This document shows, piece after piece, positions 20,135-29,383 of a stretch of 64,000 bases of DNA. The position numbers and the translations under genes are program-made. The notes under the pieces were generated by a model. It was not told the origin of the DNA. It searched no databases and saw only the letters and a list, made by a program, of their open reading frames with translations. Numbering within the stretch: position 1 is the stretch's first letter; every line of letters begins with the position of its first letter. This DNA comes from Maribacter algarum (ex Zhang et al. 2020) (lineage in GTDB: Bacteria; Bacteroidota; Bacteroidia; Flavobacteriales; Flavobacteriaceae), in assembly GCF_005885635.1 (NCBI RefSeq), contig NZ_VATY01000005.1, positions 248,001 to 312,000 on the forward strand. The letters are read 5' to 3'.

Positions 20135-21354
20135 TTCTTTTGCATCATTTTAAAGGTGAAACCGCCCAAAACCAATATTATGAGCCCCATTACTAACCAA
20201 AGCCAAAGTTTATTTTCAAATAGAGGCGCCGTAGTCTGAATTTCCTTCTTAGGAATATTTTGAACTTCTCCTAAAGATAATGATGAAAGCACGACGGGAA
20301 TTTTAGCAGCAGCATGTGAAATGTCATATTGTGGTTTTCTATCGCTTGTCTTTCCGTAGGCTAAATAATAGGTGGCGGGTTTTGAGAAACGGGCATGAAG
20401 TTCATGAACATATGCTTTTGCTGATGCACTTTTTATTGTTAATGGTTGGTTATCATTATTGTCTATGGTAACCCGAAATTTTTGAGCTATGGAAGTTGGG
20501 AAGGTGAACTCATTTTTTTCAATGCTATTTAATGTACCATAATATATCTCGCGATAACTGTATCGCCAACCTTTTTCTGTTTGAACACTATCAGCTAAAT
20601 ATTCAATAGTGAAGTTTCGATAGAAATCAATTTCATCTGAAACATCAATTTTAAGATAACTTACCGGTAGCCGTTTTTTTAAATCTAGATTTAAAATTGT
20701 TTGCTTGTTTTTATCGTTGACATTTACATTAGCAACGGCATCTTCGCGAAACTTATCTTTAGATTTTACGTCAACAATAATTCTAGTAGTCGATAATTTT
20801 GGCTTTTCTTGTGTTTTGACCAAAATTCTATAATATCGGAACTTTGCATCCGGAAAGTTTAAATAGCTATACTTATAATTAGTTTGCTCGTTTTGAATCG
20901 ATAAAATTCTGTGGTCGTTTAGAATAGTAAACCATTCGTTTTGATTCTGGCTTCCCTCTAAAACAACCTTCCAATCGAAATTTTTGTTTTCAAAGTCCAG
21001 ACGTATGAGATTGATGGCTTCTTTTGTTGGTACTTCGTAGGTGAAATAATATCCTTTTGCGTTTGAAGTTTTGTTCAATACTTTAAAATCAATGGCTTTG
21101 CTATAAAAATCTCCAAAACCTACTTTCATTAGATATGGACTTTCCAAAGTATCATTTTCGGTAATGCCATAAATACGTAAGTCATTCATATTCTGAGATA
21201 CTTTCTCAAAAACGGTATCTGGTAATTCTATTTTATGCCATTGGTCCTCAATGCCCAATAGCTCCATTTTATGTTCATAGGTATTCAATTGTGCGAACGC
21301 GAATACGACATGCAGACATCCGAAGAAAAAAAGAAGTTTAGTCTTCATGCTCAT
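20131..21354 (-). CDS. DUF3999 family exported protein
   Basis: The protein has 407 residues: a signal peptide (about 1-21), a large beta-rich extracytoplasmic region and one C-terminal membrane helix (about 380-402) followed by a short basic end (MMQKK). The sequence pattern and pairing with a DUF2339 gene match DUF3999, a family of unknown function proposed to act at the cell surface. Its start overlaps the DUF2339 stop by 17 bp, and its own stop overlaps the start of a 43-residue membrane protein, so the three are probably translated as a coupled set. Confidence 0.82.
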   Translation of the reverse strand: MSMKTKLLFFFGCLHVVFAFAQLNTYEHKMELLGIEDQWHKIELPDTVFEKVSQNMNDLRIYGITENDTLESPYLMKVGFGDFYSKAIDFKVLNKTSNAKGYYFTYEVPTKEAINLIRLDFENKNFDWKVVLEGSQNQNEWFTILNDHRILSIQNEQTNYKYSYLNFPDAKFRYYRILVKTQEKPKLSTTRIIVDVKSKDKFREDAVANVNVNDKNKQTILNLDLKKRLPVSYLKIDVSDEIDFYRNFTIEYLADSVQTEKGWRYSYREIYYGTLNSIEKNEFTFPTSIAQKFRVTIDNNDNQPLTIKSASAKAYVHELHARFSKPATYYLAYGKTSDRKPQYDISHAAAKIPVVLSSLSLGEVQNIPKKEIQTTAPLFENKLWLWLVMGLIILVLGGFTFKMMQKK

Positions 21355-23716
21355 CTGAGATTTTATTTTTGTATTTGTTGTACAGGAACGAAATGACTAG
21401 AAGTAGTATTCCCAGAGAAACAAATACAATGGTCTTGGTTATTGTATTCATTAAGGCGATGTCATAAAAGAATAGTTTAAGAAGCGTAATTCCGAAAAGT
21501 ACAATGCCACCGATGCGTAGGTAACTTTTAGTCTTAAAAATTCCTACGACAATTAAAAACAGAGAATAAACTCCCCATAAAATACTTAGACCTAATTTAT
21601 AGTTTTGGTCAGACCCTGAGAGGTCCATCCAATTGAGTAGTTCGCTGCTTAAAATCCATAGAATCGAAACGTGCATGATTATTTCAAAAGGAACTTTAAA
21701 GTTTATCTTCATAAAATCAGCTTGCGATAATTTGTGAAGTGCAAAAAGAAATAGAGCAAAGAATCCAAAAGCGACATAGCGAATACCTACACCGAATGAA
21801 TTGGCGCCGTGGTATTGCGAAAGATCTTCGTTCAAGAAACCTTGGCGTAATTCACTTAAGATGTATAGACCTGATGTTAAGAAAATTAAGGTAACGATTA
21901 GGCTAAGAACCAGGGTTACAATTCCGAAAACACGATTCCTTATCCTTTTGACGTTTATAAAGGCTAGTGCCGAAATAAAAAATAGCGTGTAATTCTGAAG
22001 CCAGATACTTCCGAAATCTTTAAGGTCATAATTGTATTCCGAATAGGTAAAGTTGTTCTGACCGACTACTTCGACCTCTGAATTGTAGAAAAGTTTATCC
22101 CAGTAGTATTCAATTTCAAGATAAAAGGATCCATAGATGGCCAGAAGAAACAAAATAGGAATACCGAAGGACATCACCGTAGCCATCAAATTTCTCTTTT
22201 CAACTTCAGCTACGCTATTCGTTTTTTTATCAATAAAATTGATAAACCCAAAACAGGCTACAAATAGGAGAGAGCTTAAAAAAGTAATGTTTGCAATAGA
22301 AGTGAAATGATCTTCTTTGATGTAAGCCCCATACGAATTGCTCCAATCTTGAAGCAAACTGAAAAATGCTAAAACCATTAAAGGATAGGACAAATACTCG
22401 TATATCGCAGCATTTTTCGTGCGACCAATCCAGAAAAGTAAGGCGGCCTCAAGTGCCCATAAAAGTGTGACCCAATTTCCATCTAGCTGTACTGGTATTG
22501 CTATGGTAATAAAAACCAAAACTAAGCCAGAAACCAAATAGAAAAGATTTCGGTCTGCCAATTTTTTACGGAATAAGATTGTACTCACAACAAAATGTAT
22601 AAAGGCGTTGCATAGCGTAAATACACCTAATAGTTCCTTACCAAGTTCATGATTATTTAGTAGGCCGTAACCCAATCCGTAGAAAATAAAGGAGTTCAAA
22701 AGCAGCATTGCCACGTCAGATTTCCTGAAATTTTCATTGGCCTTAAGTTTGTACGCTAAGAAGATACCATAGAACAGGGCAAAAAATATGCAGATAAAAA
22801 CCAAGGCAATAGTAAAATGCTTTGTTGTTTCATAGGAGAAAGCGTAAAAAGATCCAAAGATTAGCCAGGTAAATATAAAAGCTGAATAGTAAAGCGGTTT
22901 CCAATACTTCCTAAATGCGATAACCAAAATTCCAATATTGATAATAGCTACATAACTAAAAAGAGTAATTGCGCTTCCTGAATCGTTACTTAATAGAAAA
23001 GGTATGGCGTAGGCCCCAACAAGTCCAATATGGGCGATTATTTGCTTGTTGTATTTTAAGGCAGCTACGACCCCAAAAACTGTAAATACGACCATTAAAC
23101 CAAATGCCATAAGTTGTGGGAAGAGGTCATAAAAACTATATCCAGAGAAAGTGATAAAATAGAGTATTGTTAGAGCACCACTTACGAGAACGGCACTATA
23201 GTTCTCATATTTCGCCTTTAGTTTTATACCAAAGCCTAGGAGTCCTAAACCTGACAAATAACCTAAAACAATACGCGTCAATGGACTTATTAAGTTGTTT
23301 TCAATGGAGTACTTAGCACCAATTACTACACCGATGATTAGTATGGCAATACCGACTTTATTGATTAGATTTTCACCAATAAATTTTTCCCAGCTTGACT
23401 TGCTTTTTGGTCTTTGAAAACCTGAATGAGTGGATTTTTGAATAGGTTGTGGCGCGAGTATTGGCTCTTGAAGCTCGTCTTTTTTAATCGCTTCAACTTT
23501 GTTATCCAAGGGAATAAAATCTTCAATAGACCCTGCTATTTCCTCATCTTTACTTTCCGTTTTTTCTTTGGAAGTAAGGGGTTCTGAACCAAGCTTTTTG
23601 ACTTCCTCAATTTCTCTGTAAAGAGCCTTTAACTCTTTTGCAAACCCATCTTGTTTATTTAAAAGCGCTTCAAGCTTTTCATTGAGTTTTTCGATGCGGT
23701 CATGTTGGTCGGCCAT
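21338..23716 (-). CDS. DUF2339 family polytopic membrane protein
   Basis: The protein has 792 residues: an N-terminal cytoplasmic coiled coil (about 1-50), an acidic linker, then about 20 or more closely spaced membrane helices from about residue 112 to the end. The WEKFIGENLINKVGIAILIIGVV segment at the first helix is the hallmark of DUF2339. The function is unknown. In other phyla it is also paired with DUF3999, and a cell-envelope role is assumed. It is the first gene of the coupled DUF2339-DUF3999-small-protein set. Confidence 0.88.
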   Translation of the reverse strand: MADQHDRIEKLNEKLEALLNKQDGFAKELKALYREIEEVKKLGSEPLTSKEKTESKDEEIAGSIEDFIPLDNKVEAIKKDELQEPILAPQPIQKSTHSGFQRPKSKSSWEKFIGENLINKVGIAILIIGVVIGAKYSIENNLISPLTRIVLGYLSGLGLLGFGIKLKAKYENYSAVLVSGALTILYFITFSGYSFYDLFPQLMAFGLMVVFTVFGVVAALKYNKQIIAHIGLVGAYAIPFLLSNDSGSAITLFSYVAIINIGILVIAFRKYWKPLYYSAFIFTWLIFGSFYAFSYETTKHFTIALVFICIFFALFYGIFLAYKLKANENFRKSDVAMLLLNSFIFYGLGYGLLNNHELGKELLGVFTLCNAFIHFVVSTILFRKKLADRNLFYLVSGLVLVFITIAIPVQLDGNWVTLLWALEAALLFWIGRTKNAAIYEYLSYPLMVLAFFSLLQDWSNSYGAYIKEDHFTSIANITFLSSLLFVACFGFINFIDKKTNSVAEVEKRNLMATVMSFGIPILFLLAIYGSFYLEIEYYWDKLFYNSEVEVVGQNNFTYSEYNYDLKDFGSIWLQNYTLFFISALAFINVKRIRNRVFGIVTLVLSLIVTLIFLTSGLYILSELRQGFLNEDLSQYHGANSFGVGIRYVAFGFFALFLFALHKLSQADFMKINFKVPFEIIMHVSILWILSSELLNWMDLSGSDQNYKLGLSILWGVYSLFLIVVGIFKTKSYLRIGGIVLFGITLLKLFFYDIALMNTITKTIVFVSLGILLLVISFLYNKYKNKISDEHED

Positions 23717-23795
23717 TTGAAGTGGTTTGGTAGATGCATCCTTAAAGGGATTACATTTTAATTAACGGCAAAGCGGCATTTTTATTGATTGTAAA

Positions 23796-24311
23796 TCACA
23801 TATTCACAAACTGATACCCGGCAAGTGGAATATCCCTCAAATCAAATTCGGTTTCATTAAGAAGAACGCCGTGTTCCAAATAGGCTTTTAAATTAGCCAA
23901 CCAAAACGTCCAGCCATTACTGCAGCCGTGGTGAATGTCGAGCATGCTTTTTTCATCTGTCGGAATATCGTATTGTTTCAAAGTAACTAGTACCGCTGTT
24001 CCTTGGTCTTCTAAAGTGACCGAGACTTTGCTAGGGTCAGCGAACAAAATTTCTATAAAATTGCTTCCATTGGCTTGAAGAACAGTTCCTTTTTCTTGAC
24101 CATCCCAATTATGCCATTCCCATATATAAGAATCTCCAGCTTGAATATGCTCCCTGGAATTCCGCACTTGATTGCTTTCATTTGTGTATACTGCTTTCCG
24201 AAGAAACCAAGAAGAAATTCCTTCTGTTGTAGCCCAGCACCAGTATAGTTTTTCGAGGGAAGCTTTGACATAGATTTTTTTGGTAAAAGAATCAAAACTT
24301 AGCTTTTCCAT
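23796..24311 (-). CDS. SRPBCC/AHSA1-like protein
   Basis: The 171-residue cytoplasmic protein has the START-like helix-grip pattern: an N-terminal strand (FTKKIYVKASLEKLYWCWATTEGISSWF) typical of AHSA1/SRPBCC, and a long C-terminal helix containing GWTFWLANLKAYLEHG. These proteins have a hydrophobic ligand pocket. AHSA1 relatives can activate Hsp90, but most bacterial members are uncharacterised. No operon partner is obvious. Confidence 0.85.
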   Translation of the reverse strand: MEKLSFDSFTKKIYVKASLEKLYWCWATTEGISSWFLRKAVYTNESNQVRNSREHIQAGDSYIWEWHNWDGQEKGTVLQANGSNFIEILFADPSKVSVTLEDQGTAVLVTLKQYDIPTDEKSMLDIHHGCSNGWTFWLANLKAYLEHGVLLNETEFDLRDIPLAGYQFVNM

Positions 24312-24394
24312 GATGAATTATTTTTTACTCGATAATCGAGATTTAAAATGCTCAGACGCTTGCGTCGAAATCAATGTTAATTTTCCTTTTAATG

Positions 24395-24415
24395 CCTCGT
24401 GGGCTTGCCCCGAGG
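24395..24415. repeat. GC-rich hairpin directly after the serine hydrolase stop
   Basis: CCTCG, a one-base bulge, GGGC, loop TT, GCCC and CGAGG form a stable stem in otherwise AT-rich DNA. It abuts the leftward stop codon at 24416. It could be a terminator-like structure or one copy of a dispersed palindrome. No second copy was seen in the window and no T-run follows on either strand. Confidence 0.5.
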
Positions 24416-25555
24416 TTATTTACGGTTTAGTTCGTAGTTGTACAATTCTCTACCCAGCTCTGCCAAAAAAGGAAAGCCTATTTCATCGTATTCATAATCA
24501 TTGTCATTAAAAATAGCATTTTTATTAACCATAATTGTAGCTGTTAACAGGAATTCAATATTGTTCTTTGTATCTTGAATATAGGCACAGTCAGTAAGTG
24601 TTCCATAGGCATCGCCCACTTTATTATATATTTTTATATGCTCCGGAATATTCTCCTTTAAGTCGCCGTACATAAAAAATTTACAATAACCGTCATAGTA
24701 GGTTTCGGCATCATAACCCGTATTTTTTGGAAGTGTACGCATTGCGGTATGAACGAAGTCGAGCTGATCTGGTGAAAGATGTATTTTTTCCTCTGATTGA
24801 AATTTCTCAGGAAACATAACTGTTTTAAGAACTTGATGTTGCGTTTCAATGGGGTAGTAATTCTTTAAACTAAAATCGAAGGGTTCTCGCACAAGGGAAT
24901 CTCCATCCATATACCCCAAACCTTTTTGGATGTCTGTTAGTGTCAGTGATTTCGCAGAAGTGTTTATTGTATTTGGTAGAGTAGTAGTTGTACTATCATT
25001 TTGATATACAATTAAGGGTCGGGTCGTGATTTCATCCGAATCGGGAGTAGAAACCCGATGCGAAATGCGAACTGGTCCAAACGGAATTTGGGTTAACTCA
25101 CTATTGATATAATTCTGCCCTAAAAACTCAAAGAGGCGATTGTAAGATTGGTTATCGCTTACTGCAAAAATCTTTTCGATTTCCCGCGCAAATGTGCTTT
25201 CAACGGTATCTCCTTCCACATAGAACTTGGTATTCCGGTCTAGGCCATCCATACTTCCCAATTTAGACAAGGTCAATAAGGCTATGGGAAATTTCACCGT
25301 ACTCGCAGGATAAAAATATCTCGAGGAGTCAACTTGAAAATCATAATCCTTGAATGAGATTCCGCCATTTTTTCTGTCAATTTGAGAGAATTTAATTTGA
25401 ACAGCATATTGGTGCACACTATCCATAACTCTTTTGATATTGGGATTTTGAGAAGCCAAAACAGTTTCAAGCGGACCTCTAATATCAACTTTTTCTTGAC
25501 TATCACAAGAAATTAGTAGAGCGAGTAGGGTTATTGTAATGTATCTTGTAAACAT
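24416..25555 (-). CDS. penicillin-binding-fold serine hydrolase lipoprotein
   Basis: The 379-residue protein has a lipoprotein leader (LLALLISC, Cys17). The active-site motifs of the beta-lactamase/DD-peptidase fold are in order: SxxK Ser85-Thr-Val-Lys88, SDN at 133-135, and KVGDAYG near residue 325 in place of KTG. It belongs to the class A-like Beta-lactamase2 family. A Glu166 equivalent is not evident, so it should not be assumed to hydrolyse beta-lactam drugs. A peptidase or esterase role is equally likely. Its start lies 9 bp from the stop of the upstream 80-residue gene, an apparent operon. Confidence 0.8.
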   Translation of the reverse strand: MFTRYITITLLALLISCDSQEKVDIRGPLETVLASQNPNIKRVMDSVHQYAVQIKFSQIDRKNGGISFKDYDFQVDSSRYFYPASTVKFPIALLTLSKLGSMDGLDRNTKFYVEGDTVESTFAREIEKIFAVSDNQSYNRLFEFLGQNYINSELTQIPFGPVRISHRVSTPDSDEITTRPLIVYQNDSTTTTLPNTINTSAKSLTLTDIQKGLGYMDGDSLVREPFDFSLKNYYPIETQHQVLKTVMFPEKFQSEEKIHLSPDQLDFVHTAMRTLPKNTGYDAETYYDGYCKFFMYGDLKENIPEHIKIYNKVGDAYGTLTDCAYIQDTKNNIEFLLTATIMVNKNAIFNDNDYEYDEIGFPFLAELGRELYNYELNRK

Positions 25556-25564
25556 GGTTTTCTC

Positions 25565-25807
25565 TTATTGTTCTTCGTAAACTTCGCCTCGATGCGGTTT
25601 TAAAGCATCACGAAGCACAATCATATTTGATTCTTCTGTTACCATAAATGCATAACTATGTACATCGTTAATATGTTGAAATCCGGTAATATTTAAGTCC
25701 AGTTCTTCAATGGCAATGTATTCTTTGAGGTGTTTTTCATGATGTTCTGCGGTCTTAGCAGCCGCTGGGCCCCTAAAATCCCAAATGAGTTTTATTTTTC
25801 GGTTCAT
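25565..25807 (-). CDS. small conserved-looking protein of unknown function
   Basis: The 80-residue soluble protein has no signal peptide. It begins with a strongly structured IKLIWDFRGPAAAKTAEHHEKHL segment rich in His and has a second part resembling a ferredoxin-like strand/helix pattern. It is co-directional with the serine hydrolase (9 bp), so it is probably the first gene of that mRNA. No family name is recognised. Codon use and start look normal. Confidence 0.6.
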   Translation of the reverse strand: MNRKIKLIWDFRGPAAAKTAEHHEKHLKEYIAIEELDLNITGFQHINDVHSYAFMVTEESNMIVLRDALKPHRGEVYEEQ

Positions 25808-25892
25808 GAATTGGTTTTACTGGTGTAGAGTAACGAATTTAGCAAATTCCAGATAAGCATTATAAAAATCTGTTAATCATTCTAACAACTAC

Positions 25893-25922
25893 TTGTAAGG
25901 CAGGTGATAATTGTTATTTTTG
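25893..25922 (+). promoter_or_regulatory. consensus promoter of the prolyl isomerase operon
   Basis: TTG (25893-25895), a 19-bp spacer and TATTTTTG (25915-25922) match the Bacteroidota primary-sigma consensus at both boxes. The ATG of the next gene is only 5 bp beyond the -7 box, so transcription would begin at or near the A of the start codon, implying a leaderless or almost leaderless mRNA. Confidence 0.65.
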
Positions 25923-25926
25923 CGGG

Positions 25927-26814
25927 ATGTTTTTAAAGAAACGGAAAACACTAACCCTCGGTTTAACCACCATTCTTGCTTTACTCATTTTGAGTTCATG
26001 CGGTTCTTTTCTCAAGGACGCAGATGAAAATGCGCCCATAGCTAGAGTTGGTGAAAACTATTTGTACAAAGAAGATATCGCTCCTTTGTTATATGATGGT
26101 ATGACAAAAGGTGATAGTACCACAATTGTCACAAATTTCATTAATAATTGGGCTTCAAAGCAGTTGTTACTTTCAAAAGCTAAAATTAACCTTCCAGAAG
26201 AGAAACTAGCTGAATTCGACGAACTTGTTTCAAACTACCAAACTGATTTGTATACCCGTGCTTATAAGGATGCGCTCGTTCAACAGGCTGCGGATTCTAT
26301 GGTCACTGATACACAGCTAAAGCGTTTTTATGAGAAAGAAAAAGAGAATTTCAGACTTCAAGAGCGTATCGTTAAAATTCGATTTGTGCAATTGCCCAAA
26401 AGATTTTTGAACAAGGATGAAGTAGAAAAGAGATTGAAAAGTTTCCGAAAGAAAGATGTAGCGTATTTGGATTCTATTGGTGTTCAGTTTAAGAAGTTGA
26501 ATTTTAACGATTCTATTTGGGTGAGTGCTTCGAGGGTCATATCTGAAATACCTCCCTTAACCCCTGAAAATCAGAGTAAATACTTAAAAAAATCCCAATT
26601 TTTTGAATTGGAGGATGCATTAGGGGTATATTTGGCAAAGGTAACAGGGGTACTTCAGATCAATGATGTTGCTCCTTTGTCTTTTATAGAACCAACCATA
26701 AAGCAAGTATTAATAAACCGACGAAAACTAAATTACATACGGCAGTTAGAAACCGAAGTAATTGATGAAGCAATTAAAGAGAATGAATTTGAAGTTTATG
26801 GACAAGAAAATTAG
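25927..26814 (+). CDS. peptidylprolyl isomerase-like lipoprotein (PpiC/SurA group)
   Basis: The 295-residue protein has a lipoprotein signal (LILSSCG, Cys25). The N-terminal helical region (about 40-150) resembles the SurA chaperone module. The parvulin-type core that follows is short and divergent, so isomerase activity is uncertain. It probably acts in the periplasm on outer-membrane protein precursors together with the next gene, whose start overlaps its end by 17 bp. A consensus promoter sits directly upstream. Confidence 0.8.
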   Translation: MFLKKRKTLTLGLTTILALLILSSCGSFLKDADENAPIARVGENYLYKEDIAPLLYDGMTKGDSTTIVTNFINNWASKQLLLSKAKINLPEEKLAEFDELVSNYQTDLYTRAYKDALVQQAADSMVTDTQLKRFYEKEKENFRLQERIVKIRFVQLPKRFLNKDEVEKRLKSFRKKDVAYLDSIGVQFKKLNFNDSIWVSASRVISEIPPLTPENQSKYLKKSQFFELEDALGVYLAKVTGVLQINDVAPLSFIEPTIKQVLINRRKLNYIRQLETEVIDEAIKENEFEVYGQEN

Positions 26815-28246
26815 AATTATTACAGGTTTATTTTTTATGGGAATTTTGGTTTCAGGGTTTGCTCAAACAGATTCTATCCAAGTACCAGACACGAATTTGG
26901 AGCTGCCCAGTATAGCAGAGAATACTTCCGTTAAGAAGGACTCGACAAACGGTTTCAAGAGAGTTAAGTTAGACGGAATTGCCGCTGTAATAGGCGACTA
27001 CGTTATATTAGACTCGGATATTGACAAGACCTTGATAGATCTAAGAAATCAAGGAGCTTCAACTGAGGATGTAACCCGCTGCGGACTTCTTGGTAAACTT
27101 ATGGAAGACCGTTTGTACGCTCACCAAGCCGTTCAAGATAGTATTTTAGTTTCTGATGATGAGGTTAATCTAACCGGGGATCGCCAATTACAATCGCTTG
27201 TACAGCAGATTGGTTCAATGGCGAAAGTTTTGAAATATTATAAAAAGGATAATGAAGCGGATTTTCGTGAGGAGCTTTACAAAATTAACAAGCTTCGAAT
27301 GCTTTCTGAAAAAATGCAGCAGAAGATTGTTTCCGATATAGAAATAACGCCTGAAGAAGTTCGACAATTTTATAATAAGATTCCAGAGAGTGAACGTCCA
27401 GTGATAGGTGCAGAAATGGAAATCGCCCAGATTGTCAAGGAACCAGAGCCGTCAGAAGATGAGATTCAAAAGGTAATTGATAAATTAAATAGTATAAAGG
27501 CTGATATTGAGGATAATGATGCGAGTTTTAACGTTAAGGCAATTTTGTATTCTCAAGGCCCTTCAAAATCTAAAGGAGGAGCTATTCCTAGTGTAACCAA
27601 AGAATCTAGTTATGTTACTGAATTTAAAGATGTGGCCTTTAGTTTACAGGAAGGGGAAGTTTCTGAGCCCTTTGAAACTCAGTTTGGATGGCATATTATG
27701 ATTGTGGAAAAAATTCGTGGGCAAGAAAGAGACGTACGTCATATTTTGCTTCAACCAGAGATTACACAATCGACATTGGATAAATTAAAAGTAGAATTGG
27801 ATAGTATCCGTCAAAATGTAATGGATGGTAAATATACTTTCGAAGAAGCGGCATTAAACTTTTCAGACCAAAAAGAAACTAAGTTCGATGGTGGAAAACT
27901 AAGAAACCCACAAGATTTTGGTCCTCGATTTGAACTCACTAAAATGGATCCCGAGTTATACAATCAAGTTCGGAATTTGAAAGATGACGAAATTTCAATG
28001 CCGATTTTTGAGCAGGACCCTAGAGGGGGAGCGCCAAAATATAAGATAATGAAAATTACCAATCGCTATGACGAGCATGTGGCAGATTTCGCGCAAGACT
28101 ATATTAAAATTCAACAACTTGCAAAAACCGAAAAGCAGTATAAGGCTATCAAAGAGTGGATGAACGAGCACATAGAGGATACCTATATTACAGTGAACGA
28201 AGCTAATCGCGAGTGTGAGTTCGCTAATAATTGGGTTAAAGAATAG
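26798..28246 (+). CDS. SurA-like periplasmic peptidylprolyl isomerase
   Basis: The protein is about 482 residues from the ATG at 26798, chosen because it gives a normal signal peptide (MDKKIRIITG... ending SGFAQ). An earlier ATG at 26762 would add 12 residues without one. It has an N-terminal SurA-type helical chaperone domain (about 45-190) followed by two parvulin rotamase domains (about 200-310 and 310-415), the first with the GWHIMIVE motif and the second with RHILLQP. The family shepherds beta-barrel proteins to the Bam complex. Its start overlaps the preceding lipoprotein gene. Confidence 0.88.
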   Translation: MDKKIRIITGLFFMGILVSGFAQTDSIQVPDTNLELPSIAENTSVKKDSTNGFKRVKLDGIAAVIGDYVILDSDIDKTLIDLRNQGASTEDVTRCGLLGKLMEDRLYAHQAVQDSILVSDDEVNLTGDRQLQSLVQQIGSMAKVLKYYKKDNEADFREELYKINKLRMLSEKMQQKIVSDIEITPEEVRQFYNKIPESERPVIGAEMEIAQIVKEPEPSEDEIQKVIDKLNSIKADIEDNDASFNVKAILYSQGPSKSKGGAIPSVTKESSYVTEFKDVAFSLQEGEVSEPFETQFGWHIMIVEKIRGQERDVRHILLQPEITQSTLDKLKVELDSIRQNVMDGKYTFEEAALNFSDQKETKFDGGKLRNPQDFGPRFELTKMDPELYNQVRNLKDDEISMPIFEQDPRGGAPKYKIMKITNRYDEHVADFAQDYIKIQQLAKTEKQYKAIKEWMNEHIEDTYITVNEANRECEFANNWVKE

Positions 28247-28256
28247 AGATAAATCA

Positions 28257-29210
28257 ATGTCAGACGTTACCGCCATAAATAACCTTGTTACCAAACATCA
28301 AAACCTAAAGAAAGAAATTGCCAAAATTATTATCGGGCAAGAAGAGGTAATTGACCAAATACTTCTCTCAATTTATACTGGAGGGCATTCTTTGTTAATC
28401 GGAGTACCAGGTTTGGCAAAAACCCTAATGGTAAATACTATTGCCCAGACCTTAGGGCTTGATTTTAAAAGAATTCAATTCACACCCGATTTGATGCCGA
28501 GTGATATTTTGGGCAGTGAGGTTTTAGACCAAAGCCGTAGCTTCAAATTTATCAAAGGACCTATTTTTTCAAACATTATTTTGGCGGATGAGATTAACCG
28601 TACCCCACCAAAAACGCAAGCTGCACTTTTAGAAGCCATGCAAGAAAGAGCGGTTACCATCGCTGGTCAGCAATACAAACTTGATTTACCATATTTCGTT
28701 TTGGCAACCCAAAACCCCATTGAGCAAGAAGGAACGTATCCGCTTCCTGAAGCCCAGTTGGATCGTTTTATGTTTGCTATTGAGTTGAAATACCCTTCTG
28801 TAGAAGAGGAAATGCAAGTAGTAAAAGCCACTACGAATGACGAAACCCCCGACGTAGATGTTTTATTCAATGATCGAGAAATACTTGAGATACAGCATTT
28901 AATACGTCGTATTCCTGTCCCTGATAATGTGGTGGAATATGCAGTGAATTTGGTAAGTAGTACAAGACCAAATTTAGAAACTGCTTCTGATTTTGTAAAA
29001 CAATATATTGATTGGGGCGCAGGTCCGCGTGCTTCTCAAAACCTAGTTTTAGGAGCAAAGGCTCATGCAGCAATCAAAGGTAAGTTCTCTCCAGATATCG
29101 AAGATGTGAAAGCCGTTGCAATGGGAATCCTGAGACATCGTATCATAAAGAACTACAAAGCGGAGGCAGAAGGAATTTCCGAAGAAGATATTATCACCAG
29201 ACTTTTATAA
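28257..29210 (+). CDS. MoxR family AAA+ ATPase
   Basis: The protein is 317 residues from the ATG at 28257, preferred over one at 28215 that overlaps the upstream gene by 32 bp. Walker A is GVPGLAKT (49-56), Walker B is ILADE (Asp111-Glu112), followed by INRTPPKTQAALLEAMQE and sensor-1 ATQNP, all diagnostic of MoxR. MoxR proteins usually work with VWA-domain partners to mature or remodel targets, but no VWA, DUF58 or batA-type gene follows here, which is unusual. It is 10 bp after the SurA-like gene and so probably co-transcribed. Confidence 0.92.
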   Translation: MSDVTAINNLVTKHQNLKKEIAKIIIGQEEVIDQILLSIYTGGHSLLIGVPGLAKTLMVNTIAQTLGLDFKRIQFTPDLMPSDILGSEVLDQSRSFKFIKGPIFSNIILADEINRTPPKTQAALLEAMQERAVTIAGQQYKLDLPYFVLATQNPIEQEGTYPLPEAQLDRFMFAIELKYPSVEEEMQVVKATTNDETPDVDVLFNDREILEIQHLIRRIPVPDNVVEYAVNLVSSTRPNLETASDFVKQYIDWGAGPRASQNLVLGAKAHAAIKGKFSPDIEDVKAVAMGILRHRIIKNYKAEAEGISEEDIITRLL

Positions 29211-29383
29211 TCTGCTTATTAGTAAGTAGTTGGTATTTTATTCAAAATATTGTCATTTCGGCAATTGGGAGGCATAGAAATGACCATTTGTTCAATGCGC
29301 CATTAATCCTTCTATAAAAATTTTATTCCCCCTTAGTATTTTCTTAATTTCGTAGAATTGCAATTAACTAAAATTCTCATCGA

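Noticed and set aside
24416-25555. Beta-lactam resistance gene
   Set aside because: The protein has the penicillin-binding fold but no clear general-base Glu and a variant third motif, so antibiotic hydrolysis cannot be claimed.
29323-29352. Possible aconitase promoter TTA-N19-TAATTTCG
   Set aside because: Both boxes have mismatches, so it is not strong enough to annotate as a feature.
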